From NCBI GenBank assembly GCA_006538405.1, contig BJKQ01000006.1:636001-700000 (forward strand): a DNA stretch of 64,000 nt, written 5' to 3'. How positions within the stretch are numbered: the stretch's first letter is position 1; each line of letters starts with the position of its first letter. The position numbers and the translations under genes are program-made. The DNA is from Hansfordia pulvinata (Eukaryota; Ascomycota; Sordariomycetes; Xylariales). Shown piece by piece: positions 35,954 to 49,145 of the stretch. Below the pieces are notes generated by a model. It did not search any database. It was given only the letters and a program-made list of their open reading frames with translations, and had not been told where the DNA came from.

Positions 35954-36587
35954 TGACAGCCCTGCGAGCCGTGCGCCCATCTTCGTTCTCTGCCTTTTGC
36001 TCGGTTCGACCATGAGAAGCAAAGCGAGATGTCACGGGCTCTCCAAACGGGAGGGGGCACTCCGGAAAACCCGGGCGGCAGGCAGCGAGCGGAGGAGCAG
36101 CGAGCAGCGAGCAGCCCTACCCCGGAAAACAAAGCAAACCAGGTGGTCCCATGACAAGGCCGCCGGGACCCTGAACCAGCGTCCCGGTTCTGGCAGGTAT
36201 GCCCTCCAGCGCGATGGGTCGAGAGCAGCTCGTGGGTGGTATGTAATTACAACCAGCCAGCCCAGCCAGCCAGCCCAGAAGCTAGCCGCGAGTCAGGCGG
36301 GCCACGCGCCGTCGCCCGCTGGTTCTTGCGGTCCAATTTCGCAGCAGCGTGCGAGAACACACACACGCCCTCCCCCTTCCCCCACCCCCGAAATACAGGG
36401 CTAGATAGATAGAGTTCATGGGTTGCCTGGATCGTGATGATCGTTGCAATTTCGCACGGCGTGTCGGTGCCTCCGGGGTAGTAATATAGCCCGGCCCACC
36501 GTGTGGCCCCAGACCCCAACACGGTCCACAGCGACATCATGACCGGGCGGTGGGTTGGACGGCGACTTCCCAGGGCGCCTCCCCGCG

Positions 36588-36632
36588 AACGGCGAACGGC
36601 GAACGGCGGACGGCGGACGGCGGACGGCGAAC
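36588..36632. repeat. Heptanucleotide CGGCGAA/CGGCGGA array
   Basis: About six tandem 7-bp units alternating between ACGGCGA and ACGGCGG forms. Confidence 0.85.
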
Positions 36633-39081
36633 GGGTAGAGCCAGCGCCACGCCGGGGGACCGTGGCAGCCGGGATCTCAGCGTTGGGCACGGTCAAAGTG
36701 ATGAGGCATTATCGCTGCGTGCCCTGGAGAATCGCCTCAGCTGCACCTGTCAAAGCTTGCCTCGCAGCCCTGACAAGCGGCACGCTCGAGCCTCACCCGG
36801 TGATGGCCTCCTCCCCTCCCCTCCCCAAACGCCCTGGATTTCCAGACGCCGCTGGTGTCTGCTTCTGCGTCGGGAGCCGCCAATCCCCCTTTTGGATGGC
36901 TTCGAGCTGCCGAAGCGTCAAAGCGACGCCAGTTGCTGTCAGCAACACGGGCCGATGGTGAAGGCACGGTTCCCCCCTTCCCCTCTCCCCCTGACTGACT
37001 GACTGACTGCCAGGCGCTCACGAACAACGAGCAAGACCACGTGAGCAGAACATGCCAAAGTGCTCCGGAGATTCGTCGCCGACGACTCTGCACCCAGCCC
37101 AGGAGGCGATTGCACGTTGTGGGGTTGCCATTTGAGGAGGCCATCATGTGCCCGTGGCAGCCCACTTGGAGAGTGCGTTTAGCCATGGAGGGAAGCAAGG
37201 TCGCCAGACGCCTGGCAAAGCAATAGCTTCATGATATGTGGGACACGAACAGGACATGGGGATGGGGAGGGGTGTGGTATCGCAGTACGGATACTCCGCA
37301 GTGTCACGCTTGACCTTATCATGGCCATGACAGATATCGTCAACCAAGGCATCCACAGCCAGCTGCCCGGCCCATCTCAACACGCCCACACACACACACC
37401 CAACGGAACCGCAAGCCGCTGCGAGCGGGGAGCCCATGGGCAGCAGGTGGGGTTTTCAGGGTCCCAAGCACGGCTGGCTAAGGCGGTGGGGCTGGAGAAA
37501 TTGTGGTGGTGGTGGCGAGCGGTAAACGTGGCGTAGGAGCAAAAAGGTCGCACTACGCCTGGGGTGCCCAGCACGCACGGCCAGGACAAGGCCTGCCAGA
37601 GCACCGCCCACCGCCCACCGCCCACCAGCAGCCAGGGCCAGTGCTAGTGCCAGGGCCATTGCCAGGGCCAGTGCCAGGGGGAGGGCAGGCCGGTTTCTGG
37701 GAGCCTGGCAAGGTTGTCATCGAGGTCCTGGTCGTCCCCATGTGCAGGCAACGCAGGGCCACTCGCAATCTCGTGAGCCCGCGTGCCTGTTCAGCCTGTC
37801 GAGTCGGCTCCACACGAGGCATTGGACCTTCCCAGCCTGGAAAGCCGCGGGACAAGGGACAATCGATTCCTGACATGTGCGTACGAGTACTGCGTCGACG
37901 TGCGCAAGTGCATACTCCGTAGTGCCGGGCAGCACCATCGTTCGTGGGCCGACGGTGCCGAGCGTCGCTCGTCGTCGCTACCTACGGGTATGGGCTCGTC
38001 CGTGCCGCAGATGCTGTTTCGCTGCTGTGTGTGCCGTGCGGGTGCTCCGCTTGCCGCGTGGGATACTCGTACACCCACTCACGGCTCAGCTATGCAGACA
38101 CGGCTGGTGACCGGTGCCGGCTTTGCCCACCTGCCGGCCGTTCGCCTGGCATGATTGCGTGCGTGCTGTGATGAGAGCTTGTTGCCGGGTCTTGGCCGTC
38201 CCTGAGCAGGGATTCTCCCTCTTGGGCCAGGGATGCCGGCGCTCAGCAGAACTGGCTGGAGCAGGGTGCGTGGGCGGTGGGGTGGCAAAGACCTAATAAT
38301 AAGTATAGCATGCGCATACGAAGAGCGAGCATCCGAAGCCGTGCCTGGTCGGACTCAAGGCCCCGACCCCATTCGACTCATGATGACATTGGACCGGCTA
38401 GTTAGTCCAGGACAAGGGCCGCATGAGGATTTGGAGTACGAGCACGCTGCACCTGTCGACACCCGCGCCAGAAGGGCGTGGTGGACAGGTGTGAGTACTC
38501 GTACTCGTGCGTATCGGGAGCAACGAGAGGGGGTGTGTGTGCAGGGGTGTGTGTGTGTGTGTGTGTGCGACAGCGAGGAGAGATTCGCAACAGCCCAACG
38601 CGGTAGATCGGCCAGGAAGGCCGCGGCAGACTGGCTTCTCGAAATGTGGAAAAAAGGTCCCTAAATGCGAGCGTCTGCCAGTTCCGGAAGACCAGGCGCA
38701 GATTGTCGGCGCGGCTGGCCCAGGTGATGCGCCCATCTGGATTCCTGCGATCCTGAGGGGTCGTATTTGGCATCAAAGGGGACCAATCTGGGCGGCCTGC
38801 TTGGAGATGGATTCGACGAGGGAACGCCGGCGTGTAGGGTCAAACGCTGACCTGATCTATAATCGGGGATTTTCATGAGTGATGGTTCTTCTAGTCGCAC
38901 TGGAAGAACAGCTGAGCCCTTCGAGACGTCTTCCAAGGATTGTGCTCATTTGCGAGACCGCGATCGCCCTGCTGGCCAGCTGCCGAGCCAATAGAGCGGC
39001 CCAGCACGAATTGCGACGACTTCCGCACACGACTAAGTTGCCCGGCACCGGCCCGCCAGGCAGGACTCGCTAGTGTCTTTC

Positions 39082-39115
<34 letters not shown>

Positions 39116-42100
39116 AGTGGCATGGCTATGTCGTCGCATCGTGGCGTCTCGTAAAGCGTGACTGGCGAAGATGGGCAAGAATAAGATGAGGTCTGTGCTA
39201 GACGCATCCATAGTTTACGGTTGTGTGTGCAGCTTAGCCTGCGGCTTGCCGTGCCGCGCCCCCCCAAAATAGAGGTCGGGCCAGCTGGGGTGCGGGAGAC
39301 TCGGGATCGCCAGACCTGCAGCCTCGTGCGTCTGCCGTAGGAATTGACCAACCAACGCGCCCCTGCTGGGTTGGCCCTCGACAGGTGGTGTGATATGATG
39401 TGGTGTGGTAGCATTGAAAGTTCCGAGGCTAGCCTGGCCAGCTGGGGCTGAGAGAGAAAGAGAGAGAGAGGGAGGGAGTGTGTTTGGCATGGCAGAGCAA
39501 GCTGGAGCGGGCCAATAGCAACCCGAGAGCGGCCATGTGGTATTGCGGAAGAGGCGGGACGACGAGGCCGGCAAGATCTTCATTGCATGCATGCTCCTAG
39601 GCCAGGGGGCTTGGAAAGACTGCGCGACCGCTCACGGTCATGACGGCACAGCGTCGCAATACGCCATCAGTCAACATCATGACGGTTAATGAAGGGCGGG
39701 TTGGCGACAGGGTTGGGCGGGAATAGCGTCGTCACCAAGTGTAATCAACCCTCGAAGCACCGCGGCGTCCGCACGACACACCCCTCCCCCTTGCCGTGTG
39801 GGACGTCGGCTCACGTCCTGCCATGACATGGGTGGACTGAAGAAGTTTTTGCCTCCCATTCCCGTCTGGTAATCAGTGCTTACGTTGGGGGTTGCGGGAA
39901 CGGCTCATCGAGAGGCTTGTTGGAACTCAGGGTCCAGCAGGCAAGAGGTGAGCCGAAATGAGGTGAATGGGTGGGGACCCTGGAGGCCAGGTTGTTGTCA
40001 TCGACGCTGAATCATGCCGAGCTCCCAGCGATGCCGTCCCAGTCAGCAGACGACGACGGCGACTGCGGCGGCGACGACGAGAGATAGCAGATGGGGATTC
40101 ATTTCCGGACGAAGCCGAGGGTGGCGCGTGCGGCCGGCACTCGAGGCCGCCACCGCAGCGGCGGCGATGGCGGGAGGGCAGACAGGCAGGTCGACTGAGC
40201 ACGGGGCATTCAGCGCTCGCGACGCAGGGCTGGAAAGCCCCACTGGGTCAGCTCGGCCAGCCCTACATCTTGCTTTTTTTCTCTGGGGCGCGTTGGAGGC
40301 GGAATCCGCACGAGTACAGTGCTCGTCTCGTAGGAGGGGACGCGGGTGTGTCGCTCGCGTGGTGACCAGCCGCTATGTCGTCACTGCGAGCCGTCGGAGG
40401 TCGCGGGAGTCCCGGACGCGGGTCGTCGAGTCGTCGAGTCGTGGTTCTGTGCCCTCCCAGCGCTACTGAATAGTGTCGCTTCAAGCGGGCCACGGGGGGT
40501 TTAGCACGGGTGGAGGCGGTGCCATGGCTGAAAGAGATACTCGCAGGCGCAAGGGCGTGCGGGTAGAGCAGAACGAACTGCTGAGTGATCAGGGCTCGGA
40601 AAGGTGACGGCTGGGTGGTGGGCGGCGGCTCGCTTGGGGGTCTCTCGCCTCGGGACTCGGGGAACGAGGCCGGCCAGAGTGACGATCGCGGGCGTTGGTG
40701 TGTGGGCGGCGTGGGCGGTCTCCAACGCATCGTCGTATTCACGCGGCCCCGAGTATTCATCAATCGAGGCGTCTTACCCGGCTAGGCAGGTCTTGCTGGA
40801 TTAGCTCTGCACGCCGCCGGACTTATGCAAGCTTGTCGAGGTTTAGGTGCTTTTAGGGCGCGCTAGTGCTGATGGCTGCTTGTGACGATGTGCAAAGTGC
40901 ATATCTCTAGCGGGCTCTGTAAGAGGACTAGCGCGTCTCTGCCACCGTCGAATCTGGCAATCCAAGGATGCAGACGACCTCTTTCGTCCACGAGGGCTGC
41001 GTTCATGCAGGTACAGGCTGAGAGATTCGCTGTTGCATTGCAACCTGTGTGTACGAGTATCAAGTCGATGTGTCCTCCAGCCTGGCCTCTCTGGTACCAC
41101 ACAATGCTCTCGCTTCGGTGATCGGCGCACGACCAAGGCCCTCCAGTCCTGCTCGCAGTGGGTATGTTGGACCGTCATGGATGTGATTACGAGTATGCAT
41201 TGTGCATGTGCGTAACTTCACGAGGACTAGCTGGCCAGCACGGTACACACTTTATCTTGGAGGCATTGGGCCGATCCATGTACTTTGATTGCCTACATGT
41301 ACATGCCGTACCTATAGGCACCTGAGGTGGTAGGTACCTGTATGCACTCCCGGCGCAGGACGTCCTGTCCAACATTGCTGTAAGCTGTCTATCCGTACCT
41401 CATCCTCGTGCGGCCCCCTTAAGTCTGTCTCGAGACAGCAGATCCAGATAGCCCAATGTCCTGTAGCCGCGCCGCAGCCGTCGACGACGAGGCGCACGAC
41501 GGGGCTCTTGTAGGTCCGAATCGCATGGAGCGCGCGCGCGCGCAGCCGTTGCCTCTTTGCAGAAACAGCCCTGGCCACACAGGCACGAATGCAGGCAAAA
41601 AAGCCGTTGGGGCGGGACTCGTACGAGAGCCGCTCAACGCTCAATTCAGCGGGCCACGCAACGCTCACAAGCTTGGGCCAGGCAGACAGGGCAGGGAAGG
41701 CCAGCCACGGGTGGCGAGGCAGGACCAGGGCACGCCGTACTCCATGGTAGAGCTGAGGCTTTGCGAAGCCCACTGCCATCATCCCATTGAACCCACCACG
41801 AGTACCACCATGAAGTACCCTGTCACCTGTGTGCCCATGGTGCCCTCGCCCTGGTCGCCCTCGCTCTGGCTGTCCAGGTACAAGCACTCGCACCCGCTGC
41901 TGGTCGGAACCCGAACCGATGGGCGCGCCCCGTGCACTCGCCACCCGGCTGGGGTCCCTGGCAGGCAAGGTATCTCACCAGGTACGTGCCTACCATCTGG
42001 TAGCCTGTGGGCGGTACAACGGTACGAACCGGTTTGCCCACACCTCACCCGCCATGAACCTCCACTGGCATTTGCCTCGTACCTAAGGCACCAGGGGGGG

Positions 42101-45100
42101 CGGGCTCCTGGGGAGGGCGAGCCCAGTAGCGGGAGGATTCGTACCTGGCGGGCGCCAAGCCCGGGCCCATCGCACACCACACACTGAGTCTAAGGTTAAC
42201 CTTAAGCTTGTTTGCCCGCCAGGTACGGACGGGGCCACCGCCCACCACCACCGCCACCAGTGACCACCACCCCGACTGCACCCACCACATGAGAGAACCG
42301 ACGGCGCGGCGTTTGCCAGGAACGGCGTTTGCCAGGCCCGCTGAAGCCCCCCCTTCCCCTCCCCCGGCCGACTGGTTCGCGCCAGAGTGGTGCTCGATCG
42401 CGGCACGGGCATTCGTCGTCACCGTTCGTTCGCCCGCCCGCTGCTCGCCCAGCACAGGACCACATCCGACACGACCATGATCGCGATCACGCCTCCTTGC
42501 CCAAGATACAGATCGCCACCGTCGACTCGGGACCTGGCCGTGGCCCTCCCTGCGAGCGAGTCAGGCAGGAGTGGGCAGCACTGTCTACGAGTACCTTACC
42601 CGTGCCCACGGCGGCGCACATGATGGGGCTTTGTGGTGGTGGAGGTGGCAGTACGAGTATGCGGTAGCCCTCCCCAGGCAGGTAAGGTCCAAGCTTTCCC
42701 ATCCCGCCCCCAGAGGCCAGTCTGCCCGCGAGATGGTCGCCGCGCCGTGCCCTTACCAGACTGCCGGCCCCCAAATCGCCGCTAGTCAGAGGCGCTCGCG
42801 GGCCACCGTCCAAACCGCCTCCGCCACGCCCACCGATTCTATACTCTCGCGTCGCCCGTGTCGGCCAGCCAGCAGGCAGAGGCCGCCATCGTCTCGAGAG
42901 TCGTTTCAACCTGCTCTCGTCATCGCCAGTCTCATGGCAACATCCGTCGGGGTTCAATTTTAGAGTTGCCCTTGCGCTGCCGGCACCGAGGACGGCGTGG
43001 GCAGGGGTCAGAGGGAGGGGTTTGTGTTTGTCTTGGAGGCCACAGACGGGGGTGAAAATCGATCCGGGCTGGGGCCCCGGTCGCGTCCAAGTCGAGTCGG
43101 GAAACACGTGGGTGCCATCAAACCCCGACCCTGAGCTGCCCGCACATGCACTACTTTGCAATAGAGCATTCTGGTGCCCGATGTCAGAGTGCAATAAACC
43201 CTCCGGGGTTCTGCGGCGGCCTTTACCGCCCCCCGTCGGTTGGCCGCAAAGCCCGTGTGTGAACACGCCCCCCCCTTCCCAAGCGCAATCAGTATTCCCA
43301 CTCGTCTGCAGACACACTATGGGCGACGCGCGCTGGCGTGCGGCGGTCGCCGAGATGAGGATGCATCGTTGTGTTACAGCTGGCTGCATACGGGCGCGAG
43401 CGAGCGAGCAAGCGATCCCTTCGGGGTGTGCGTGTGAGAGGTTGCTTGTGCCTGTCGGTGACAGGCTAGGGAAAAGAGAGTAGCGGCAGCGGCAGCACCA
43501 CCACCACCAGCACCACCACCATCGCTAGCACTACAATGTCGACGCTCGGTCAAAAATAGCATGCAGTCAGCTCGTCGCAGAGTTCCCGCACCGGGCCACG
43601 AGAAGAAGTTGATATTCGGCCTGGGCTCGAGGTGTGCTATTTCGGGGGCCGCGGTGACTGCGCGTGGTAGGTGCTCGCTCTGCGGAAGCCTGTTACCACG
43701 TTCAACCGTCCCCCGCGCAGGAGCCTGGCTGTGGCCAAAAATAAGAAGCAGCATACTCGTACATATCGGACGGACCGGCGGACGGGCAGACCAGATAGAA
43801 GGGCGAGCTTACAGGGGCCCGGGGGCAGGGCCCAGCAGACTCATAATCGGACAATCGAGCCCGCGCGGGGGGTAACAGCAGGGTCCGCCTTAAGGGACGA
43901 GGGCGCATGGGAGCCCGAGATGCCGGGACGTGAACGCGACGGCGCTGTGTGTCCGCCTGGCTGGCTGGCTGGTTGCCTGCCTGTTGGTGACACCATGTCC
44001 TGGTCGCGGACTTATTCTTGGCCGAGTGCAGCCTCACCCGTCGTGATCAGCAGGGCCATGTGCTTGATCGTGTGCCAGATGATCCTACGGCTATAATCAG
44101 CGAGCAGCGTGCAGCGTCGAAACAACGCTTTCCAATTTAAGCAGCGTAGGCATACCGCTGTTCTTAGGGCGCCCCGCCTTTATTTGATAACGATTCCTGC
44201 GAGGGGCCCGAAGCGGTCTAGCGCGCGCGAGGGGGGGAGCGCCGATATGTGCGGGCAGCCGGCCGGCGACAGCGACGACGAGGACGACAACGACATGGCC
44301 GGTCGGCGACACGGCGCGGCAGCAGCGAGAACGAAAGAAAGAAAAAAGAAAAAAAAAAAGCTCCCGTCCCCCCCCAGGCAGTTGTGCTTCCTGCGGGAAG
44401 TTGTGTGAGACGCCAAGTGGGCCTGCACCTTGCTCAACCCCGTCAAGACCGTTAACCCGCCCACCCGCTTGCCGGCGATCGCTGCCGCTTCGGCGTCGAA
44501 GGACGAGGCCGTCGCTAGCCTAACGGCCGACTTTTTGGCGATTGCCCCCCTCCCCTCCCTCTCACACGCCAGCACATCGTGCACCCACCGGCCGATTCAC
44601 CATCTCCCGAGGGGCGAAACTGAGGGGCGGGAGGCGAAATTCCAGCATTGCCCGCATGCAGGTACGGTTCGGGATACGAGGCGGTGCAGCGGGAATAGGA
44701 GGGGAGGGGACCACCCCCTCGACACCTGAAGCACGATCATCGGTAGAGAGGCGAAAGACCAGAGACTGGTGAGACACGCGCGGTTTGCGAAGCCTGCAGA
44801 GCCTGCAAAGCCACAGAGAGACGGGGTTCCCGGTGTACGAGTACTCGTGGATGGATGGACGGCGGCGGCGGCGGGCGTAGGCGGGCGCTCGTACGCGAGG
44901 CCAAGGCCCGTCGTCTTGCGCGAGCCGGTATGCCCCAGCAGCCAGCGGGCGGGCGGGCGGGCGGGCTCCACGTCGCCGAGGGCGAGCACGACATGCATGG
45001 CAAAGCGACAAGCCAATGAATGTATCGGCCGTCGATCGTGGGCGGGCGGCCCATGGGACGGGGCCCTGAGCATTTGGAGCACGTGTATCTCAAGTAAGCT

Positions 45101-45976
45101 TAATCAAGAGCGGCCCCGCCATGAGCCGATACGTGAAATTGCAATGACGCCAGGTGCCTATGTGAGTGTGGTGCCGTGCCTGTGTGCCTGGACAAGCAGT
45201 CATCAGCCAGTCAGCCATCAGTCAGTCGGTCAGACAGACCGACAAGCAAGATGATGGAGGGCGTGGGTGATGGGTTGCCGGCATAAGCCGAGCACCTTGT
45301 TAGCAGGACGGAGCAACTCTATCTCCCCGCAAAGGCCCTTGCGTGGCGACGTGGTCCGATCAGATGAGACCAGAGACAAAGGGTGGTGGCTCGGTGACCA
45401 GGTCGAGTCCAGCTTCTACCTTATCCATCTGCCTGATTGCGGAGGGGGGAGGGGAGGGGAAGGGAGGGGAGGGGCGTTGAGCGAGGAATCTAATCAGGCG
45501 GTCGATAGCCGTAGTGCAGCTCGTCATCGGATACCAAGCTCAAAGGGTACCCATCTCGCGACCGAACCTCCGTCTACTAAGCAGCAAGCACGTCGAGGGC
45601 CATGAAAATAGACTGACGATAGATCCATCATGGCCGATGCGGCATGCGAAGACCACCACATGCACCGGGGCCATCGCGTAGTGGCCCTCCATCAGATGCA
45701 ACGTGAAAACGCAGGTGCCCAGCAAATATGACTGGAATAGCGCAGCTGGGAGAGGGTACAAGATGCCCACTTGACATGGGCTCAGCACCAGGCGGCCAGA
45801 ATATGCAGCAGCCAGCAAGAATGGGCAGGACGAGGCGACGGTCTCTGCAGGCTGGACGGGTGATCGTGTTTCAGAGCCTTGCATGGGGCGAGGGTTGCAG
45901 CAGCCACCTGCACCGTCCGAGGTACCACGCCGGCAGTGGTCTCTTGCAGGAGTACCGCAATGACGAATCATGGCCC

Positions 45977-45990
45977 TACGAGTACTCGTA
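45977..45990. repeat. Perfect 14-bp palindrome TACGAGTACTCGTA
   Basis: The clearest full-length copy of the dispersed motif described in the findings. Near-perfect copies differing only at the right end occur at 44836-44849 and 59744-59757, and shorter copies at 52384 and 57603. Confidence 0.9.
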
Positions 45991-47970
45991 TCAGGGGCAG
46001 TCAGCCGGCTGCTCTGCGCGAGATCCATCCATTGGAGAGCCACCGGCAGCTTTGAGGTACACACGCTTATCGACTTGTGCGTTGAGGTACATCGAGCCGA
46101 TGGATGGATGGGTAGTACCCCCAACCCGACACTGGAGCCCCCCCCCCCCCCGACCCCGGGACCGACTGCAGGCCCGGCTGCAGGCGCGGGCTGGGGCACG
46201 ACAGGCGCGGGCTGGCGGTCGGCTAGGCGATTCAGCAGCGCTGTTGGGGCGGTCGCTGCAGGACTCGCCCTGGCAAACGTACCGTCGATCGTCAGCGCAC
46301 TAGTAGCCCAACGCCTGGTCGCTGCACAAATTGACAATCTCAGCTGGGGCTAGCCCCAAGGCGAGCAGCCAGAGCTGTGGGTCACGTGGCGCACAGACCA
46401 CACAGACTCGCAATGCCCGCCCTGCGTGCCTGCGCCGTGGTACGAGTCCTCGTACTGGACTCGCACGCCGTCGCTCCCCTCCCCCTCACCCAAGTGCCAC
46501 CCCCGGCACCCCTCCAGGCCTCCCCATGCGGCTTAGTGAGCCCCCCTCTCGACGACCGGGCCCCATTCTATTCCCTCGACCGCCTCTCCCCCCCCTCTCT
46601 TTCTCTATCCCCTCACCCCCTCACCACACACACGCCTCTGGTATCCGACTACGAGTACCCTCCACGCCCTCCTTCACGCCTGGCAACAAGCTGTGGCCCC
46701 TGCAGAGTCGAAGAGCTTATCAACCAGGACCCATCGAAAAAGGCAATGGAGAAAGCTCTCCAGCCCAGACGATCTTGCCCCTCTAGTCGGCCTCTTCGCA
46801 CACAAAGTCATGCGGTCGCTGGCTTGTCGACGGTTTACCCCAAGCAGAGATTAGCCCCCCCCCGACTTAAGCAGCCCCGGCTCTCGCACATGGCCGACGA
46901 GCGACGTAGGGCGCCGCTGCTACGCACGCCATCACTCGCCAGCCAGCGGGCCAGCAACCACATGACCGGCCTCGCGGTATTGCCGTCGTCGATCCTCGTC
47001 TAGCTTCGGACCTGACCACTGCTCGACCCATCGCTCCCAACCTCAACCGGTCTCAAAGCCGCCAACCCCGCCGCCCGCCAGAGCTCGTCGCATCGGCCTC
47101 GTCTCGATATGGCTGTTGCACGCGGCGTTGCTGCTGCTCACACGGCCCTGCTGCTGTGTAGAGGCAGGGGGCCGAGGGGTTCGTCAGGGGACTGGATCAG
47201 CTAGGCATGAACTTTCGGCGACGATCCCCGTCGGCGACGTCGAAGAGGCCGAAGAGACGGTCACGGCCGGCAGGCATGGGGGCACCGGACCAGACAGTGA
47301 GAGAGGGAGAGGGAGAGAGAGAGATACAGAGCCAGCAACCGGACCAGTCTACCCCCGGGAGGGGCAGGCACCCACGGCACCGCAGAGACAACGACCACAT
47401 GGGGGCACCGGTGCTGCGGTGCGACCCCATTCATTCTCATTGTGCCTCGATCCTGGCTCGACTCGCTCAGGTACGGCTGGACATACGCCCTGCCTGCTCG
47501 CAGCTGATGCTCCCTGGCCGGTCTCCTCGCACAACTCCCAGCCGGCACCGCATAAAACACTGGGCCACAGGGGTACCGATCCCATCCGACGTCCCGAATT
47601 GGTACCTTGACCAAATTATGTAAAACGACCTAATCTTGTTTGATGATAGATTGTCGCCTACGCCGCGTAAACGCATGTCGCTTTGCTGCGACGGTGCACA
47701 CCACACGCATCCTTTGGTCCCCGTAGAATCCGCACGTGGGAGCCATATCGCCAGTAGCTGTTTCTATTCCCATAACCTGAAGCCCTGCAACCTGGGCCGC
47801 TGTCGACGGGAGGAACGCCAGGCAGTTCAAAGACCCTGCAGCTGGTCTTTTTGTCAGCTATTATTATGCTAATCAAACCTAAGGGCCCTCGTTACCAATA
47901 TTGCACACACCCCGGAGGGCAACGCGCCGACGACGAGGAATGCCGGAGTCGGCGAGGTGCGCGGCTGTCG

Positions 47971-48028
<58 letters not shown>

Positions 48029-48036
48029 GTACGAGT
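47971..48036. repeat. (ACGACC)9 array ending in ACGAGT copies
   Basis: Nine perfect ACGACC units (47971-48024), followed in phase by two ACGAGT units and ACC, forming TACGAGTACC at the edge. Confidence 0.95.
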
Positions 48037-48536
48037 ACCTCTCTCTCTCAGCTGGGGCTTCAGCAGGCGACGACTGGAGCGGCATCCAGGCGAGCGGAAC
48101 CCAAGCATGGCACAATGCATCACAGGCTGCAGGCGGCCCGCTCTGTCTGTGCTCTCCAACAGCACCACCAGCACCGGCAGTACTGGTAGCCTCCAAGTCC
48201 TAGCCACCCAACTTTAATCGGCTTGACGGAGGAGGCTTGCGTTGGTGCAGAGGCGGCCGAGCGAGTGCCTTGTTCTGAAACCCCATCAGAGAGTCTAAAC
48301 GACAAGTCGACCCAAAAGAGAGAGGCAGACGAGCGTAGTGCCGAGCGAAGGACCATCAAGCAGTGCTAGAGGCGCCTTAGCCCACCCGCCGAGATAGACA
48401 TAGCAGCGGCATTCGGGCTCTGTCTACGTCTTCTCGGACGAGGGCGCACTTGGCACGACACCCCCCGGAAGGAGGGGAGGGGGGCAGAGGTGTGCGTTCA
48501 TGTTGCGGAGTCGACGGGAGTATGTTCAGCATCATA

Positions 48537-48555
48537 CCCCCCCCCCCCCCCCCCC
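48537..48555. repeat. Poly-C tract, 19 bases
   Basis: Uninterrupted C run about 600 bases upstream of the flbC start codon. Confidence 0.9.
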
Positions 48556-48883
48556 AGACGACCCGCCACTCGCTTCCCCTGTTCCCGCCCACGCCGCCCA
48601 GACCACTACTCATTAGACTAAAGAACACAGAACCCACCACCTCGCTGGTACCTAGCGTGGTTATTTTCGTCCGCACCCCACAGCCCTGCCCCCCCTGGTC
48701 TTGTCTTACAAGCCCACTCCAAGCAGTCCCCATCGAGGGCCTACTTTTCCTTGTCTAAGATGGGCTTCTCCGTAGCGCAACGCCGAGATACGTACCCATG
48801 TCGCCTCGGATCGTTTGGTTTTGGGTCCAGGATGGACGTGAGAGCTGCGAGGCCCACCTGGATTCGCCTCCCCATCCTGAATA

Positions 48884-48892
48884 TTTTATAAG
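48884..48892 (+). promoter_or_regulatory. Candidate TATA box of flbC-like gene
   Basis: TTTTATAAG, about 255 bases upstream of the start codon. It is followed by a pyrimidine-rich leader with CT runs just before the ATG, a common layout in fungal promoters. Confidence 0.5.
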
Positions 48893-48929
48893 TCTTGAGA
48901 TATCCCGCCTCCCAGACAGACTCGATTCC

Positions 48930-49139
48930 ATGATACAACCAGCACAACATCTCTTAAACACACAACGATTCCCAGAGCATCCTGAGAACTCCTCCTTTCA
49001 ACCACCACTCCTTCCCTTGATCATTCGACTCCAGAAGCAATATCAACTTTGCCTTCCATCAGGACGACAACGCTCCTCTTCCAACATCTCTTCAACTCAT
49101 TCTCTCTCTCTCTCTCTTCACCCACCTTCCCACACCTAA
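48930..49139 (+). promoter_or_regulatory. Potential 69-codon uORF in flbC leader
   Basis: The ATG at 48930 opens a frame (starting MIQPAQHLLN) that stops with TAA at 49137-49139, six bases before the flbC ATG at 49146. It lies downstream of the candidate TATA box and would be translated first unless skipped or spliced out. The encoded peptide is Ser/Pro/Gln-rich with no known domain. Confidence 0.4.
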
Positions 49140-49145
49140 TTCACA

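Larger units (their letters stand above)
34480..48883. other. 14-kb gene desert upstream of flbC
   Basis: No frame here shows a recognisable domain, plausible splicing or protein-like composition. The DNA is not AT-rich. Contents: a C19 tract (35935-35953), a CGGCGAA/CGGCGGA heptamer array (about 36588-36632), CCACCGC and GCCAGG repeats (about 37605-37680), CGT repeats (about 39085-39115), a GGGGA array (about 45445-45475), (ACGACC)9 (47971-48024), a C19 tract (48537-48555) and many TACGAGTA/ACTCGTA motifs. Confidence 0.5.

Noticed and set aside
45722..45800. tRNA-like D-arm sequence TAGCGCAGCTGGGAGAG
   Set aside because: There is no matching anticodon arm, T-arm or acceptor stem around it.
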